Shown piece after piece: positions 50,620 to 59,739 of a stretch of DNA of 64,000 nt (position 1 is its first letter; each line of letters opens with the position of its first letter). The stretch is from Pseudomonas marginalis (GTDB lineage Bacteria; Pseudomonadota; Gammaproteobacteria; Pseudomonadales; Pseudomonadaceae). The notes under the pieces are model-generated. The model ran no database searches. It was not told the DNA's origin and saw nothing but the letters and a program-made list of their open reading frames with translations. The stretch lies in the NCBI RefSeq assembly GCF_001645105.1, contig NZ_LKEG01000052.1:506970-570969 (forward strand), given 5' to 3'. Position numbers and translations under genes: made by a program.

Positions 50620-51546
50620 TCAGGCAATGCTCGGCAGCACGATCTCGTCGCTGCGCTGGACCCCGGCGGTGAAGGCGCGGCACAGCTCCAGGAACTCGCG
50701 CATGGCCGAGGTCTGGTACTTCTGTTTATGCCAGATGAAGTAGAACTGCCGGGCCAGGTCCAGGTCCGGGGTTTCCACCGGCACCAGGCTGCCACGGCGG
50801 AATGCATCGCGCAGCGCCAGCCGCGAAATGCAGCCGATCCCCAACCCCGACTCCACCGCACGCTTGATCGCCTCGGTGTGTTCCAGCTCCAGGCGGATAT
50901 TCAGCGTGCTGCGGTGGTGGCGCATGGCTTGGTCGAACGTCAAGCGCGTGCCCGAACCCTGTTCACGCAGGATCCACGCTTCGTGGGTCAACTCATCCAT
51001 GCTCGCCATGCCACGCTTGGCCAGATGATGCTGCGGCGCACAAAACACCACCAATTCATCCTCGACCCAGGTTTGCACCTCGATATCCGGGTGGCTGCAG
51101 TCGCCTTCGATTAGACCCAGGTCAATTTCGTAATGCGCGACCTGGTGCACGATATGGGCAGTGTTCTGCACATGCAGCTTCACCTGGCTCTCGGGGTGCT
51201 GTTGCATGAAGCTGCCGATCAGCAGGGTGGCCAAATAGTTGCCGATGGTGAGGGTAGCGCCGACCGCCAGCGAGCCAAAGCCGGACTTGCCGTTCAGCAG
51301 GTCCTCGATCTCCTTGGCCTGGTCCAGCAGCGCCACGGCCTGAGGCAGCAACTGGTGGCCGAGGGCGTTGAGGCTCAGGCGTTTACCGGCGCGGTCGAAT
51401 AATTGGCAGCTGGATTGACGCTCCAGCTCAGTAATGGAAGTGCTGGCGGCGGATTGAGATAAGGCCAGAAGGCCAGCAGCGCGTGAGACGCTTTCCTGCT
51501 GGGCGACGGCGACGAAGACTTGCAGTTGACGGAGAGTAAATCGCAT
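50620..51546 (-). CDS. finR: LysR-type regulator FinR
   Basis: 308 aa. HTH: MRFTLRQLQVFVAVAQQESV and SQSAASTSITELERQ. C-terminal effector domain of the CysB type. Divergent from fpr, 125 bp apart, as in P. putida where FinR activates fpr under superoxide stress or sulfite. ATG at 51546 chosen over a longer frame without support. Confidence 0.9.
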   Translation of the reverse strand: MRFTLRQLQVFVAVAQQESVSRAAGLLALSQSAASTSITELERQSSCQLFDRAGKRLSLNALGHQLLPQAVALLDQAKEIEDLLNGKSGFGSLAVGATLTIGNYLATLLIGSFMQQHPESQVKLHVQNTAHIVHQVAHYEIDLGLIEGDCSHPDIEVQTWVEDELVVFCAPQHHLAKRGMASMDELTHEAWILREQGSGTRLTFDQAMRHHRSTLNIRLELEHTEAIKRAVESGLGIGCISRLALRDAFRRGSLVPVETPDLDLARQFYFIWHKQKYQTSAMREFLELCRAFTAGVQRSDEIVLPSIA

Positions 51547-51671
51547 ATCGATATAACCGATAACCCTTATCTTAATAATCCAGTTAACAGATATTGTCGC
51601 CGCCATTAGAATGCTGTGCAATTGCGCATCCACACCTTTGGCGCAGACCCATTTCCAGGAGTCCCCCGTAC

Positions 51672-52451
51672 ATGAGCAACATGAACCACGAGCGTGTCCT
51701 CAGTGTTCATCACTGGAACGACACTCTGTTCAGCTTCAAGTGCACCCGCGATCCGGGCCTGCGCTTCGAGAACGGTCAGTTCGTGATGATCGGCCTGCAA
51801 CAGCCCAACGGCCGCCCGCTCATGCGCGCTTACTCCATTGCCAGCCCGAACTGGGAAGAGCATCTGGAGTTCTTCAGCATCAAGGTGCCGGATGGTCCGC
51901 TGACTTCCCAATTGCAGCACTTGAAGGAAGGCGACGAGATCATCATCAGCAAAAAACCGACAGGCACCCTGGTGCTTGACGATTTGAAGCCGGGCAAACA
52001 CCTGTACCTGCTCAGCACCGGTACTGGCCTGGCGCCATTTATGAGCGTGATCCAGGACCCGGAAACCTACGAGCGTTTCGAAAAAGTGATCCTGTGCCAC
52101 GGCGTGCGTTACGTCAACGAAGTCGCTTACCGCGAATTCATCACCGAGCACCTGCCGCAGAACGAATTCTTCGGCGAGGCCCTGCGTGACAAGTTGATCT
52201 ACTACCCGACCGTGACCCGCGAGCCGTTCGAAAACGAAGGCCGCCTGACCGACCTGATGCGCAGCGGCAAGTTGTTCAGCGACATCGGTCTGCCGCCGAT
52301 CAATCCTGAAGATGACCGCGCCATGCTGTGCGGCAGCCCAAGCATGCTGGACGAAACCAGCGAAGTGTTGAACAGCTTCGGTCTGAAGGTTTCGCCGCGC
52401 ATGCGTGAGCCGGGTGATTACCTGATCGAGCGCGCGTTCGTCGAGAAATAA
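51672..52451 (+). CDS. fpr: Ferredoxin-NADP+ reductase
   Basis: 259 aa FAD enzyme. RAYSIASPNWEEHLEF binds FAD; LLSTGTGLAPFMSVIQDPE binds NADP; it ends in AFVEK, the short C-terminus of the bacterial subclass I. It passes electrons between NADPH and ferredoxins such as FdxA or Bfd. ATG at 51672 after CCAGGAG. Confidence 0.96.
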   Translation: MSNMNHERVLSVHHWNDTLFSFKCTRDPGLRFENGQFVMIGLQQPNGRPLMRAYSIASPNWEEHLEFFSIKVPDGPLTSQLQHLKEGDEIIISKKPTGTLVLDDLKPGKHLYLLSTGTGLAPFMSVIQDPETYERFEKVILCHGVRYVNEVAYREFITEHLPQNEFFGEALRDKLIYYPTVTREPFENEGRLTDLMRSGKLFSDIGLPPINPEDDRAMLCGSPSMLDETSEVLNSFGLKVSPRMREPGDYLIERAFVEK

Positions 52452-52463
52452 ACACCGGTCAAA

Positions 52464-52501
52464 AAAATGTGGGAGGGGGTCAAGCCCCCTCCCACATTTT
52501 G
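52464..52501. terminator. Terminator between fpr and trmO
   Basis: AAAATGTGGGAGGGGG-TCAAG-CCCCCTCCCACATTTT, perfect long stem; also a common dispersed hairpin in this group. Confidence 0.88.
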
Positions 52502-52513
52502 TTTCCGGTTTAT

Positions 52514-53209
52514 TCAGTTAGCTGGCAGCACTTCAAGCACACAAATCACCCCAGCCTCCGGATAGTGCCAACGCACATCCACATCCCAGAATTGCGCACC
52601 GTATTCCCGCTCTGGCCCCGGTGTCTGGTACGCCGGCCGTGGATCCTGCGCCAAACACTGATCGATCAATTCCACTAGTGGCTCGCCAAGGCGTTGTGCA
52701 TGGCCTTGTGCCTGTTGCAGGGCAGTCTTCAGCCACTGCACGGGGATCAACTGCGGCGCACCGCTGGCGATGTCATTGGTGGCCGTGTCGACGATGTCGG
52801 CATACGGCACATACGGCTTGATATCCAGCACCGGCGTGCCATCCAGTAAGTCGATCCCGGAAATCCATAACCGCCCCGGTTCCACCTTGTCGAGCTTCAC
52901 CACCGACTGGCCAATGCCATTGGGTCGATGGGTCGCGCGCGTGGCAAACACGCCCATGGACGTGTTGCCGCCCAGGCGGGGAGGGCGCACTTTCAGGCGG
53001 GGTTTGTCTTCCAGCGCCTGGTGGAACAGGAACAGCAGCCATACATGGCTGACCTGTTCCAGGCCCTGCACCGCGTCACCGCCGCCGAACGGCGTCACCA
53101 GCTCCAGCACACCACGGGCGGCCGGCGCCAGCTGTGGTTGGCGTGGGATGGCAAACTTCTCCTTGAAGCAGGAGCGCACGAACCCGACGGGCGAGACGTT
53201 GTAACTCAT
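52514..53209 (-). CDS. trmO: tRNA (adenine(37)-N6)-methyltransferase TrmO
   Basis: 231 aa. SPVGFVRSCFKEKFAIPRQP, ATRATHRPNGIGQSVVKL and LDIKPYVPYAD are TsaA/TrmO signatures. It methylates t6A37 of tRNA-Thr using AdoMet. Full length. Followed downstream by nothing on its strand; the DUF1456 gene lies 3 bp upstream and may be co-transcribed. Confidence 0.92.
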   Translation of the reverse strand: MSYNVSPVGFVRSCFKEKFAIPRQPQLAPAARGVLELVTPFGGGDAVQGLEQVSHVWLLFLFHQALEDKPRLKVRPPRLGGNTSMGVFATRATHRPNGIGQSVVKLDKVEPGRLWISGIDLLDGTPVLDIKPYVPYADIVDTATNDIASGAPQLIPVQWLKTALQQAQGHAQRLGEPLVELIDQCLAQDPRPAYQTPGPEREYGAQFWDVDVRWHYPEAGVICVLEVLPAN

Positions 53210-53212
53210 GGC

Positions 53213-53674
53213 TTACGCACGAACCCGCAGCGTCAGGCCCTTGAGGAAGTTACGCAGCAACTGGTCGCCACAGGTCCGGTAGTTGGTGTGGCCGAACTTG
53301 CGGAACAGCGCGCTCAGCTCAGGCTTGGACACCGGAAACTCGGCGGCCTTGAGGATCGCATGCATGTCGTCTTCCTTCAGTTCGAAGGCCACGCGCAGTT
53401 TCTTGAGGATGATGTTGTTGGTCACCGGGGTCTCGATCGGCTGCGGCGGGCGGCTTTCGTCCTTGCCGCGCTTGAAGATCACCAGGCCATCGAGGAAGTG
53501 GGCCATGACCTCATCCGGGCAGAACACGAAGCCTTCTTCCTCATCTTTCTTGAGGTAGGTCAGCAGGTCTTCTTTGGTGACTTCCATGCCGCCGAGCTGG
53601 GTGATTTCGACCATCTTGTTGTCGCTGATGTCGAGCATGTAGCGCACGCTGCGCAGTACGTCATTGTGAATCAT
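53213..53674 (-). CDS. DUF1456 family protein (YehS-like)
   Basis: 153 aa in two similar halves: MIHNDVLRSVRYMLDISDNK and then NNIILKKLRVAFELKEDDM, each followed by a helical segment (LLTYLKKDEEEG and LSALFRKFGHTNY). This duplicated DUF1456 layout is that of YehS. Function unknown. ATG at 53674 chosen over a TTG three codons upstream. Confidence 0.88.
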   Translation of the reverse strand: MIHNDVLRSVRYMLDISDNKMVEITQLGGMEVTKEDLLTYLKKDEEEGFVFCPDEVMAHFLDGLVIFKRGKDESRPPQPIETPVTNNIILKKLRVAFELKEDDMHAILKAAEFPVSKPELSALFRKFGHTNYRTCGDQLLRNFLKGLTLRVRA

Positions 53675-53742
53675 GGTGGGCAATCCTGGTTTTCAACGGT
53701 GGACACCGCCCAGGCAGGCGATGTCGATAATAGGGGAGCGGC

Positions 53743-54453
53743 TTAGAACTTCTCTTTGCCGGACAGGTACCGCCATTGGCCCACTGGCACTTTGCCGATG
53801 GACACGCCGCCGATGCGGATGCGGCGAATAGCGATAACCTTGAGGCCGACCGCTTCGCAGAACAGCGCAATGACACCCGGCTGCGGGTTCTTCATCGCAA
53901 AGCGCAGGCGGTTCTCGTTCTGCCAGCTGGCTTTGACCGCCGGCAGCTCTTTGCCTTTGTAGGTCAGGCCGTGGTTAAGGCGGTTGAGGCCGTGGGCAAC
54001 CATGTCGCCTTCGACTTCCACCACATATTCCTGCTCGATCTTGGCGGCATCGGCGGTCAACTTGCGCAGAATCTTCCAGTCCTGGGTAAATACCAGCAGG
54101 CCGCTGGCCTTGGCTTGCAGGTCGGCGCTGGCGGTCAGGCGCAGAAAGTGGCCCTTGAGCGGGCGCTTGCTGAAGCGGTGCTCTTCGGACAGGGTCTCGG
54201 CGCTGATCGAGGCCATCGCCGTTTCTGCGTCCATACCTGCCGGCGCGTGCATCAGGATGGTCACCGGCTCGGGCACGGTGGCCTTCGCTTCGGGGTCGAG
54301 TTCGACTTTCTGGGTGGTGACCTTGAACTGCGGCTCGTCGATCACTTCACCGTCCACCGAGACCCAGCCGCCTTCAATGAACAGCTCAGCCTCCCGACGG
54401 GAGCAACCGACCAGTTCGATAAGGCGTTTGGAGAGGCGTATGGGGTCAGTCAT
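53743..54453 (-). CDS. rRNA pseudouridine synthase, RsuA/RluF-like
   Basis: 236 aa. N-terminal S4 domain (LSKRLIELVGCSRREAELFIEGGWVSVDG in outline). The catalytic loop reads ASADLQAKASGLLVFTQD: the Asp is kept but the usual RLD has become SAD. The C-terminal RRIRIGGVSIG is typical. Target base unknown; RluF-like activity on 23S rRNA is one option. Confidence 0.82.
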   Translation of the reverse strand: MTDPIRLSKRLIELVGCSRREAELFIEGGWVSVDGEVIDEPQFKVTTQKVELDPEAKATVPEPVTILMHAPAGMDAETAMASISAETLSEEHRFSKRPLKGHFLRLTASADLQAKASGLLVFTQDWKILRKLTADAAKIEQEYVVEVEGDMVAHGLNRLNHGLTYKGKELPAVKASWQNENRLRFAMKNPQPGVIALFCEAVGLKVIAIRRIRIGGVSIGKVPVGQWRYLSGKEKF

Positions 54454-54555
54454 GACAAGGGCCGTAACAAAAGGGGGCGGCTATTGTACCTGCCTGGCGC
54501 CGGTTAATCCCGGCCCCATTTCAGTGCTTTGTCTTTTTGTGGGTGCTGCGTTTCG

Positions 54556-55023
54556 TCAGCCACTGCGCTGTTGCTGCTGGCACAAACGCATACGCAGTAA
54601 CGGATACGGCTGTCCCAGGCCATCATGCTCCGTGCGTCCAATCACCTCGAACCCCTGTTTGAGGTAAAAGCCCAGCGCCTGCGGGTTCTGCTCGTTCACT
54701 TCCAGCTCGTCGGCGTTCATATGCTCGATCGCATAGCGCAGCAATTGCCGGCCAAGGCCCTGGCCCCGGTATTTCGGGTCGATAAACAACATTTCGACTT
54801 TACCTGCGGCCACCCCGGCAAACCCGGTGATGCGTTGGTGCGAGTCTTTGGTGCAAATCAGCATCACCGTGTCCAGATAGTGAGTCAGCACCAGGTGCCT
54901 CAGGTGCTCGATGTAGCTATCCGGCAAAAAATCATGGGTCGCCCGCACGGAGGACTCCCATATTTCAGTCAGTTTTTGATAATCGCTGGTTTTAGGTGTG
55001 TGGATAACCGAATGCCGACGCAT
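54556..55023 (-). CDS. GNAT-family N-acetyltransferase
   Basis: 155 aa. MLFIDPKYRGQGLGRQLLRYA holds the acetyl-CoA loop (R/Q-x-x-G-x-G/A) near residue 88; NEQNPQALGFYLKQGFEVIGR is the C-terminal signature. Acceptor unknown; similar to YjaB/PhnO-size enzymes. Confidence 0.88.
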   Translation of the reverse strand: MRRHSVIHTPKTSDYQKLTEIWESSVRATHDFLPDSYIEHLRHLVLTHYLDTVMLICTKDSHQRITGFAGVAAGKVEMLFIDPKYRGQGLGRQLLRYAIEHMNADELEVNEQNPQALGFYLKQGFEVIGRTEHDGLGQPYPLLRMRLCQQQQRSG

Positions 55024-55070
55024 GCTCGCTGCCCCTGCCGATGATTGACGATGGGCAAACGATAGACCTA

Positions 55071-55107
55071 AAAAAGCCCCACATCTTGATCAGATGCAGG
55101 GCTTTTT
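55071..55107 (-). terminator. rimO terminator
   Basis: AAAAAGCCC ... GGGCTTTTT with inner pair CATCTTGATCAGATG. Confidence 0.8.
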
Positions 55108-55120
55108 ACGGGGTTACCGA

Positions 55121-56461
55121 TCAGTCGCGCTTTTCAGCCCACAGGTCGTATTCGTCGGCGTCGGTCACGGTGCACCAGACCTTGTCGCCGGGCTTCAGGC
55201 CGCTGGCGTCGTCGATAAACACGTTACCGTCGATTTCCGGCGCGTCGAAGAAGCAACGGCCGACGGCGCCTTGCTCGTCGACTTCATCGATCAACACTTC
55301 GATTTCCTTGCCGATACGCAGCTGTAGACGCGCCGAGCTGATGGCCTGCTGGTGCGCCATGAAGCGCTCCCAGCGGTCCTGCTTGACGTCGTCCGGCACC
55401 ACGGCCAGGTCCAGCAGGTTGGCCGGTGCACCTTCGACCGGCGAGTACTGGAAGCAGCCGACGCGGTCCAGTTGGGCTTCGGTCAGCCAGTCCAGCAGGT
55501 ACTGGAAGTCTTCTTCGGTTTCGCCGGGGAAGCCAACGATGAAGGTCGAACGGATGATCAGTTCCGGGCAGATCTCGCGCCAGTTCTTGATGCGCGCCAG
55601 GGTTTTGTCTTCGAAGGCCGGGCGTTTCATGGCCTTGAGCACCTTCGGGCTGGCGTGCTGGAACGGGATGTCCAGGTACGGCAGGATCTTGCCGGCGGCC
55701 ATCAGCGGGATCAGTTCGTCCACGTGCGGGTACGGGTAAACGTAGTGCAGGCGCACCCACACACCCAGGCTGCTGAGGGCTTCGCACAGTTCGGTCATGC
55801 GGGTTTTCACCGGCGCGCCGTTCCAGAAACCGGTGCGATACTTCACATCGACGCCGTAGGCGCTGGTGTCCTGGGAGATCACCAACAGCTCTTTGACGCC
55901 GGATTTGACCAGGCGCTGGGCCTCATCGAGCACGTCACCGACCGGACGGCTGACCAGCTTGCCGCGCATCGACGGGATGATGCAGAAGCTGCAGCTGTGG
56001 TTGCAGCCTTCGGAAATCTTCAGGTACGCATAGTGGCGTGGGGTCAGCTTGATGCCTTGCGGCGGCACCAGGTCGATCAGCGGGTTGTGGTCCTGGCGCG
56101 GCGGCACTACGTCGTGCACGGCGTTGACCACCTGCTCGTACTGCTGCGGGCCGGTCACCGCCAGCACGCTCGGGTGCACGTTGCGGATAGCGCCTTCTTC
56201 CACGCCCATGCAGCCGGTCACGATGACCTTGCCGTTTTCCTTGATGGCTTCGCCGATCACTTCCAGGGACTCTGCCTTGGCCGAGTCGATGAAGCCGCAA
56301 GTGTTGACCACCACCACGTCGGCGTCCTGGTAGGTGGACACAACGTCATAGCCTTCCATACGCAGTTGCGTGAGGATGCGCTCGGAGTCGACCAGAGCCT
56401 TCGGGCAACCCAGGGAAACAAAGCCAACCTTGGGGTTGGCTTTTGCGATGGTGGTGGACAT
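55121..56461 (-). CDS. rimO: Ribosomal protein uS12 methylthiotransferase
   Basis: 446 aa radical-SAM enzyme. N-terminal cluster Cys in SLGCPKALVDSE, NTCGFID and GCMGVEEG; radical-SAM CxxxCxxC in EGCNHSCSFCIIPSMRG; C-terminal TRAM domain. It methylthiolates Asp of S12. ATG at 56461 (MSTTIAKANPKVGFVS). Full length. Confidence 0.96.
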   Translation of the reverse strand: MSTTIAKANPKVGFVSLGCPKALVDSERILTQLRMEGYDVVSTYQDADVVVVNTCGFIDSAKAESLEVIGEAIKENGKVIVTGCMGVEEGAIRNVHPSVLAVTGPQQYEQVVNAVHDVVPPRQDHNPLIDLVPPQGIKLTPRHYAYLKISEGCNHSCSFCIIPSMRGKLVSRPVGDVLDEAQRLVKSGVKELLVISQDTSAYGVDVKYRTGFWNGAPVKTRMTELCEALSSLGVWVRLHYVYPYPHVDELIPLMAAGKILPYLDIPFQHASPKVLKAMKRPAFEDKTLARIKNWREICPELIIRSTFIVGFPGETEEDFQYLLDWLTEAQLDRVGCFQYSPVEGAPANLLDLAVVPDDVKQDRWERFMAHQQAISSARLQLRIGKEIEVLIDEVDEQGAVGRCFFDAPEIDGNVFIDDASGLKPGDKVWCTVTDADEYDLWAEKRD

Positions 56462-56587
56462 GTCTAACCTCGGTATTGAATGACGCCGCCAGTCGTGCAC
56501 GACAGGGCTGCGGATGGGCACTTGGTGTGCCTCTGATCAAAAAGTGCGCAATTCTAGCGACGGGCAGCGCACTTGACCAGCTTTATG

Positions 56588-56610
56588 CAGGGAAATGCGA
56601 CGAGTGCTGC
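56588..56610. repeat. Left 23-bp direct repeat flanking the toxin-antitoxin module
   Basis: The last 19 bases, GAAATGCGACGAGTGCTGC (56592-56610), recur exactly at 57552-57570; CAG three bases before also matches. The copies enclose the HigBA-type genes. Confidence 0.85.
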
Positions 56611-56642
56611 AGTGGGTCATTCGCACGACCCATACTCCGCTC

Positions 56643-56978
56643 TTAAACCCGGATGTCTTGCTCCGCGCGGTGCGAGACAACTTTAGACATGCCTACACCT
56701 AACGCCTGAAGCACTTTCAGGAGGGTGGAGAGCTTAGGATCGCCGCCGACAGCGATGGATCTGTAGAGATTTGCTCTATTGAGCCCCGTGTTCTGCGACA
56801 AACTCAGCATGCCTCCACGCGCTTCCGCGACTCGACGGATAGCGACCAGGAAGGCGTCCTCACCCCCTTCCTCATCGATTTCCTCAAGTGCGACAGAAAG
56901 ATATTCGAGGGCAAACGCTTCGTCGTCTCGAAGCATTTCAAGAACGCTATCCTCATGAGAACGAGTACGAGTGGTCAT
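56643..56978 (-). CDS. HigA-like XRE antitoxin
   Basis: 111 aa. The C-terminal HTH (MLSLSQNTGLNRANLYRSIAV) is preceded by ALEYLSVALEEIDEEGG, the pattern of antitoxins paired with HigB-type (TIGR02683) killers. Its ATG overlaps the toxin stop by 4 bp. Toxin-first order is normal for HigBA. Probably represses its own promoter. Confidence 0.88.
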   Translation of the reverse strand: MTTRTRSHEDSVLEMLRDDEAFALEYLSVALEEIDEEGGEDAFLVAIRRVAEARGGMLSLSQNTGLNRANLYRSIAVGGDPKLSTLLKVLQALGVGMSKVVSHRAEQDIRV

Positions 56979-57298
56979 TGTTGCTGCACCTTGTAAGATT
57001 TCCAGAGAGCCTTGGCCTGATTGATGTCGTTCTGTTGTCTGGCCTTTGAGCCACCGCCCAATAGGAAAACAATTTTTCGATCCTGAATTGCGTAATACAC
57101 GCGAAACCCAGGTCCGAAGTCGAGCTTCATCTCAAAGACCCCATCACCCACCGGCTCGGTAATGCCAAAGTGCCCAAGGGCCGCTCGGTCCACTCTTGTG
57201 GTGATTCTTGCTTTCGAACGCGCGTCTTGCACGGTGTCTAGCCAGGCTTGGTAGATATCCACGCCATTGACGGATAGTACGTGTTTCACTTCGTACAT
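56975..57298 (-). CDS. RelE/HigB-type toxin
   Basis: 107 aa. Core: YQAWLDTVQDARSKARITTRVDRA, GVFEMKLDFGPGFRVYYAIQD and VFLLGGGSKARQQNDINQAKAL, the addiction-module killer family (TIGR02683), mRNA-cleaving in relatives. Intact. It and the antitoxin lie between direct repeats. Confidence 0.88.
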   Translation of the reverse strand: MYEVKHVLSVNGVDIYQAWLDTVQDARSKARITTRVDRAALGHFGITEPVGDGVFEMKLDFGPGFRVYYAIQDRKIVFLLGGGSKARQQNDINQAKALWKSYKVQQQ

Positions 57299-57547
57299 TC
57301 AGGACTGTACCTTAAAAGAGACAGGGCGATGATTGAGTTTCTATATCGACTGCGCGCGCCATGCAGGAGCACGATTTATTGATCGGGTAAGCCAGCCGGG
57401 GAGTGCCCGCTTACGCCGCTAAGGCAGCACTACTGAGCCGGGCCAAAATATACGGCCGGCCGTAATGTGATCAATGCAGGCGAAAAGACTCCAAAATGCC
57501 CTGACCGCTATCAATGACAGCAGAAAACCGAACCCAAATCACGTCAA
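57299..57547. other. Upstream region of the toxin gene, no gene seen
   Basis: Presumed promoter of the toxin-antitoxin unit and then the right repeat; the kup promoter should lie at 57571-57710 where no clear boxes stand out. Confidence 0.4.
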
Positions 57548-57570
57548 CAGCGAAATGCGACGAGTGCTGC
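57548..57570. repeat. Right 23-bp direct repeat flanking the toxin-antitoxin module
   Basis: Direct copy of 56588-56610 with one mismatch, 960 bp away. Confidence 0.85.
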
Positions 57571-57710
57571 GCTATGCTTCGCGCCGTTGCGGGTAGGTAA
57601 AATCCTAAGGTCAACAAAACGTCTGTTACGAGAAGTAAAACAGCGCATGCTAGGGTCAGCTTAGATGCGTTGTTTATAAAAGACCTCAGGTCAAAGGGCA
57701 GGAGTGGTTG

Positions 57711-59612
57711 ATGGGTCAGGCAAGTAATCAGGCAGCAGGTGCCGAGCAGTCAAACGCCAAGCCGATTGGCATGCTGGTGGCAGCGGTCGGGGTGGTGTAC
57801 GGCGATATCGGGACCAGCCCGCTCTACACCCTTAAAGAGGTGTTCAACGGCGGTTATGGGGTTCAGGTCAACCACGACGGTGTGCTGGGGATCCTGGCGC
57901 TGATCTTCTGGTCACTGATCTGGGTGGTCTCGATCAAATACATGCTGTTCGTACTGCGCGCCGATAACCAGGGTGAGGGCGGGATCATGGCCCTGACTGC
58001 ACTGGCACGACGGGCAGCGGGGGAGCGCAAGAAGCTGCGCAGTTTCCTGGTGGTGTGTGGTCTGTGCGGCGCGGCGCTGTTCTACGGTGACAGCATGATC
58101 ACCCCGGCGATTTCCGTGTTGTCCGCGGTTGAGGGCCTGGAGTTGGCCTTCGACGGCCTGGAAAAATGGGTCGTGCCCATCGCCCTGGTGGTACTGGTGG
58201 CGCTGTTCCTGATCCAGAAGCACGGCACCGACCACATCGGCAAGCTATTCGGGCCGGTGATGGTGACCTGGTTCCTAGTGCTGGGCGGCCTCGGTGTGTA
58301 TGGGATCACCCTGCACCCTGAGGTGCTCAGTGCCATGAACCCGATGTGGGCCGTTCGATTCTTCGAGGCTCACCCTGGCATCGGCGTGGCCATCCTCGGC
58401 GCGGTGGTGCTGGCGTTGACCGGTGCCGAAGCGTTGTACGCCGACATGGGCCACTTCGGCCGCAAACCCATCGCTCGGGCCTGGTTCATCTTGGTGCTGC
58501 CGGCGCTGGTGCTCAATTATTTCGGCCAGGGCGCGATGCTGCTCGGCGACCCTGAAGCCGCGCGCAACCCGTTCTACCTGCTGGCGCCGAGCTGGGCGCT
58601 GATCCCGCTGGTGGTGTTGTCCACCCTGGCGACGGTGATTGCCTCCCAGGCGGTCATCTCCGGCGCATTCTCGCTGACCCGCCAGGCGATCCAGCTGGGT
58701 TACATCCCGCGTATGCATATCCAGCACACCTCCAGTGCCGAGCAAGGCCAGATCTATATCGGCGCGGTGAACTGGTCGCTGATGGTCGGCGTGATCCTGC
58801 TGGTGCTGGGCTTCGAGTCCTCCAACGCCCTGGCGTCGGCCTACGGCGTCGCGGTGACCGGCACCATGCTGATGACCACCATCCTGGTGTCGGCGGTGAT
58901 GCTGCTGCTGTGGAAATGGCCGCCGGTGCTGGCCGTGCCGGTTCTGGTCTGCTGCCTGTTGGTCGACGGGCTGTACTTTGCCGCCAATGTGCCGAAAATC
59001 ATCCAGGGTGGCGCCTTCCCGGTATTGGCCGGGATCGTGTTGTTCGTGCTGATGACCACTTGGAAGCGCGGCAAGCAATTGCTGGTGGAGCGTCTCGACG
59101 AAGGTGGCCTGCCGCTGCCGATCTTCATCAGCAGTATCCGTGTGCAACCGCCTCATCGGGTGCAGGGCACCGCCGTGTTCCTCACCGCGCGCCCGGACGC
59201 CGTGCCTCACGCGTTGTTGCACAACCTGCTGCATAACCAGGTATTGCATGAGCAAGTGGTGCTGCTGACCGTGGTCTACGAAGACATTCCGCGCGTTCCG
59301 GCCGCGCGGCGGTTTGAAGTGGATGCCTATGGCGAAGGCTTCTTCCGCGTCATCCTGCACTTTGGTTTCACCGACGAGCCGGATGTGCCCCAAGCGCTGA
59401 AGTTGTGTCACCTCGATGAGCTGGACTTCAGCCCGATGCGCACCACTTACTTCCTGAGCCGCGAGACGGTCATCGCCTCGCGAATCAAGGGCATGGCCCG
59501 TTGGCGCGAAGCTTTATTTGCCTTCATGCTGAAGAACGCCAACGGCAACCTGCGCTTCTTCAAACTCCCGGTAAACCGCGTGATCGAGCTGGGTACCCAG
59601 GTCGAAATGTAG
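57711..59612 (+). CDS. kup: Low-affinity potassium uptake protein Kup
   Basis: 633 aa, about 12 membrane helices in the first 430 residues, then a cytoplasmic domain. [18 protein letters not shown] near residue 27 and [26 protein letters not shown] are family signatures. A K+/H+ symporter. ATG at 57711 with GGAG upstream; a longer start lacks support. Confidence 0.96.
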
Positions 59613-59739
59613 GCTTTTGCAGCACGGGAGCCGGCAATCGGCTCCCGCTTTCCTTTCTGAACCCTGTGCAATCCAGCGTTGTCGACTAGGCTCTAAGCAC
59701 TGTTTGAATAGTGCCCACAGAACCCAGAAGAGGTGCGCC

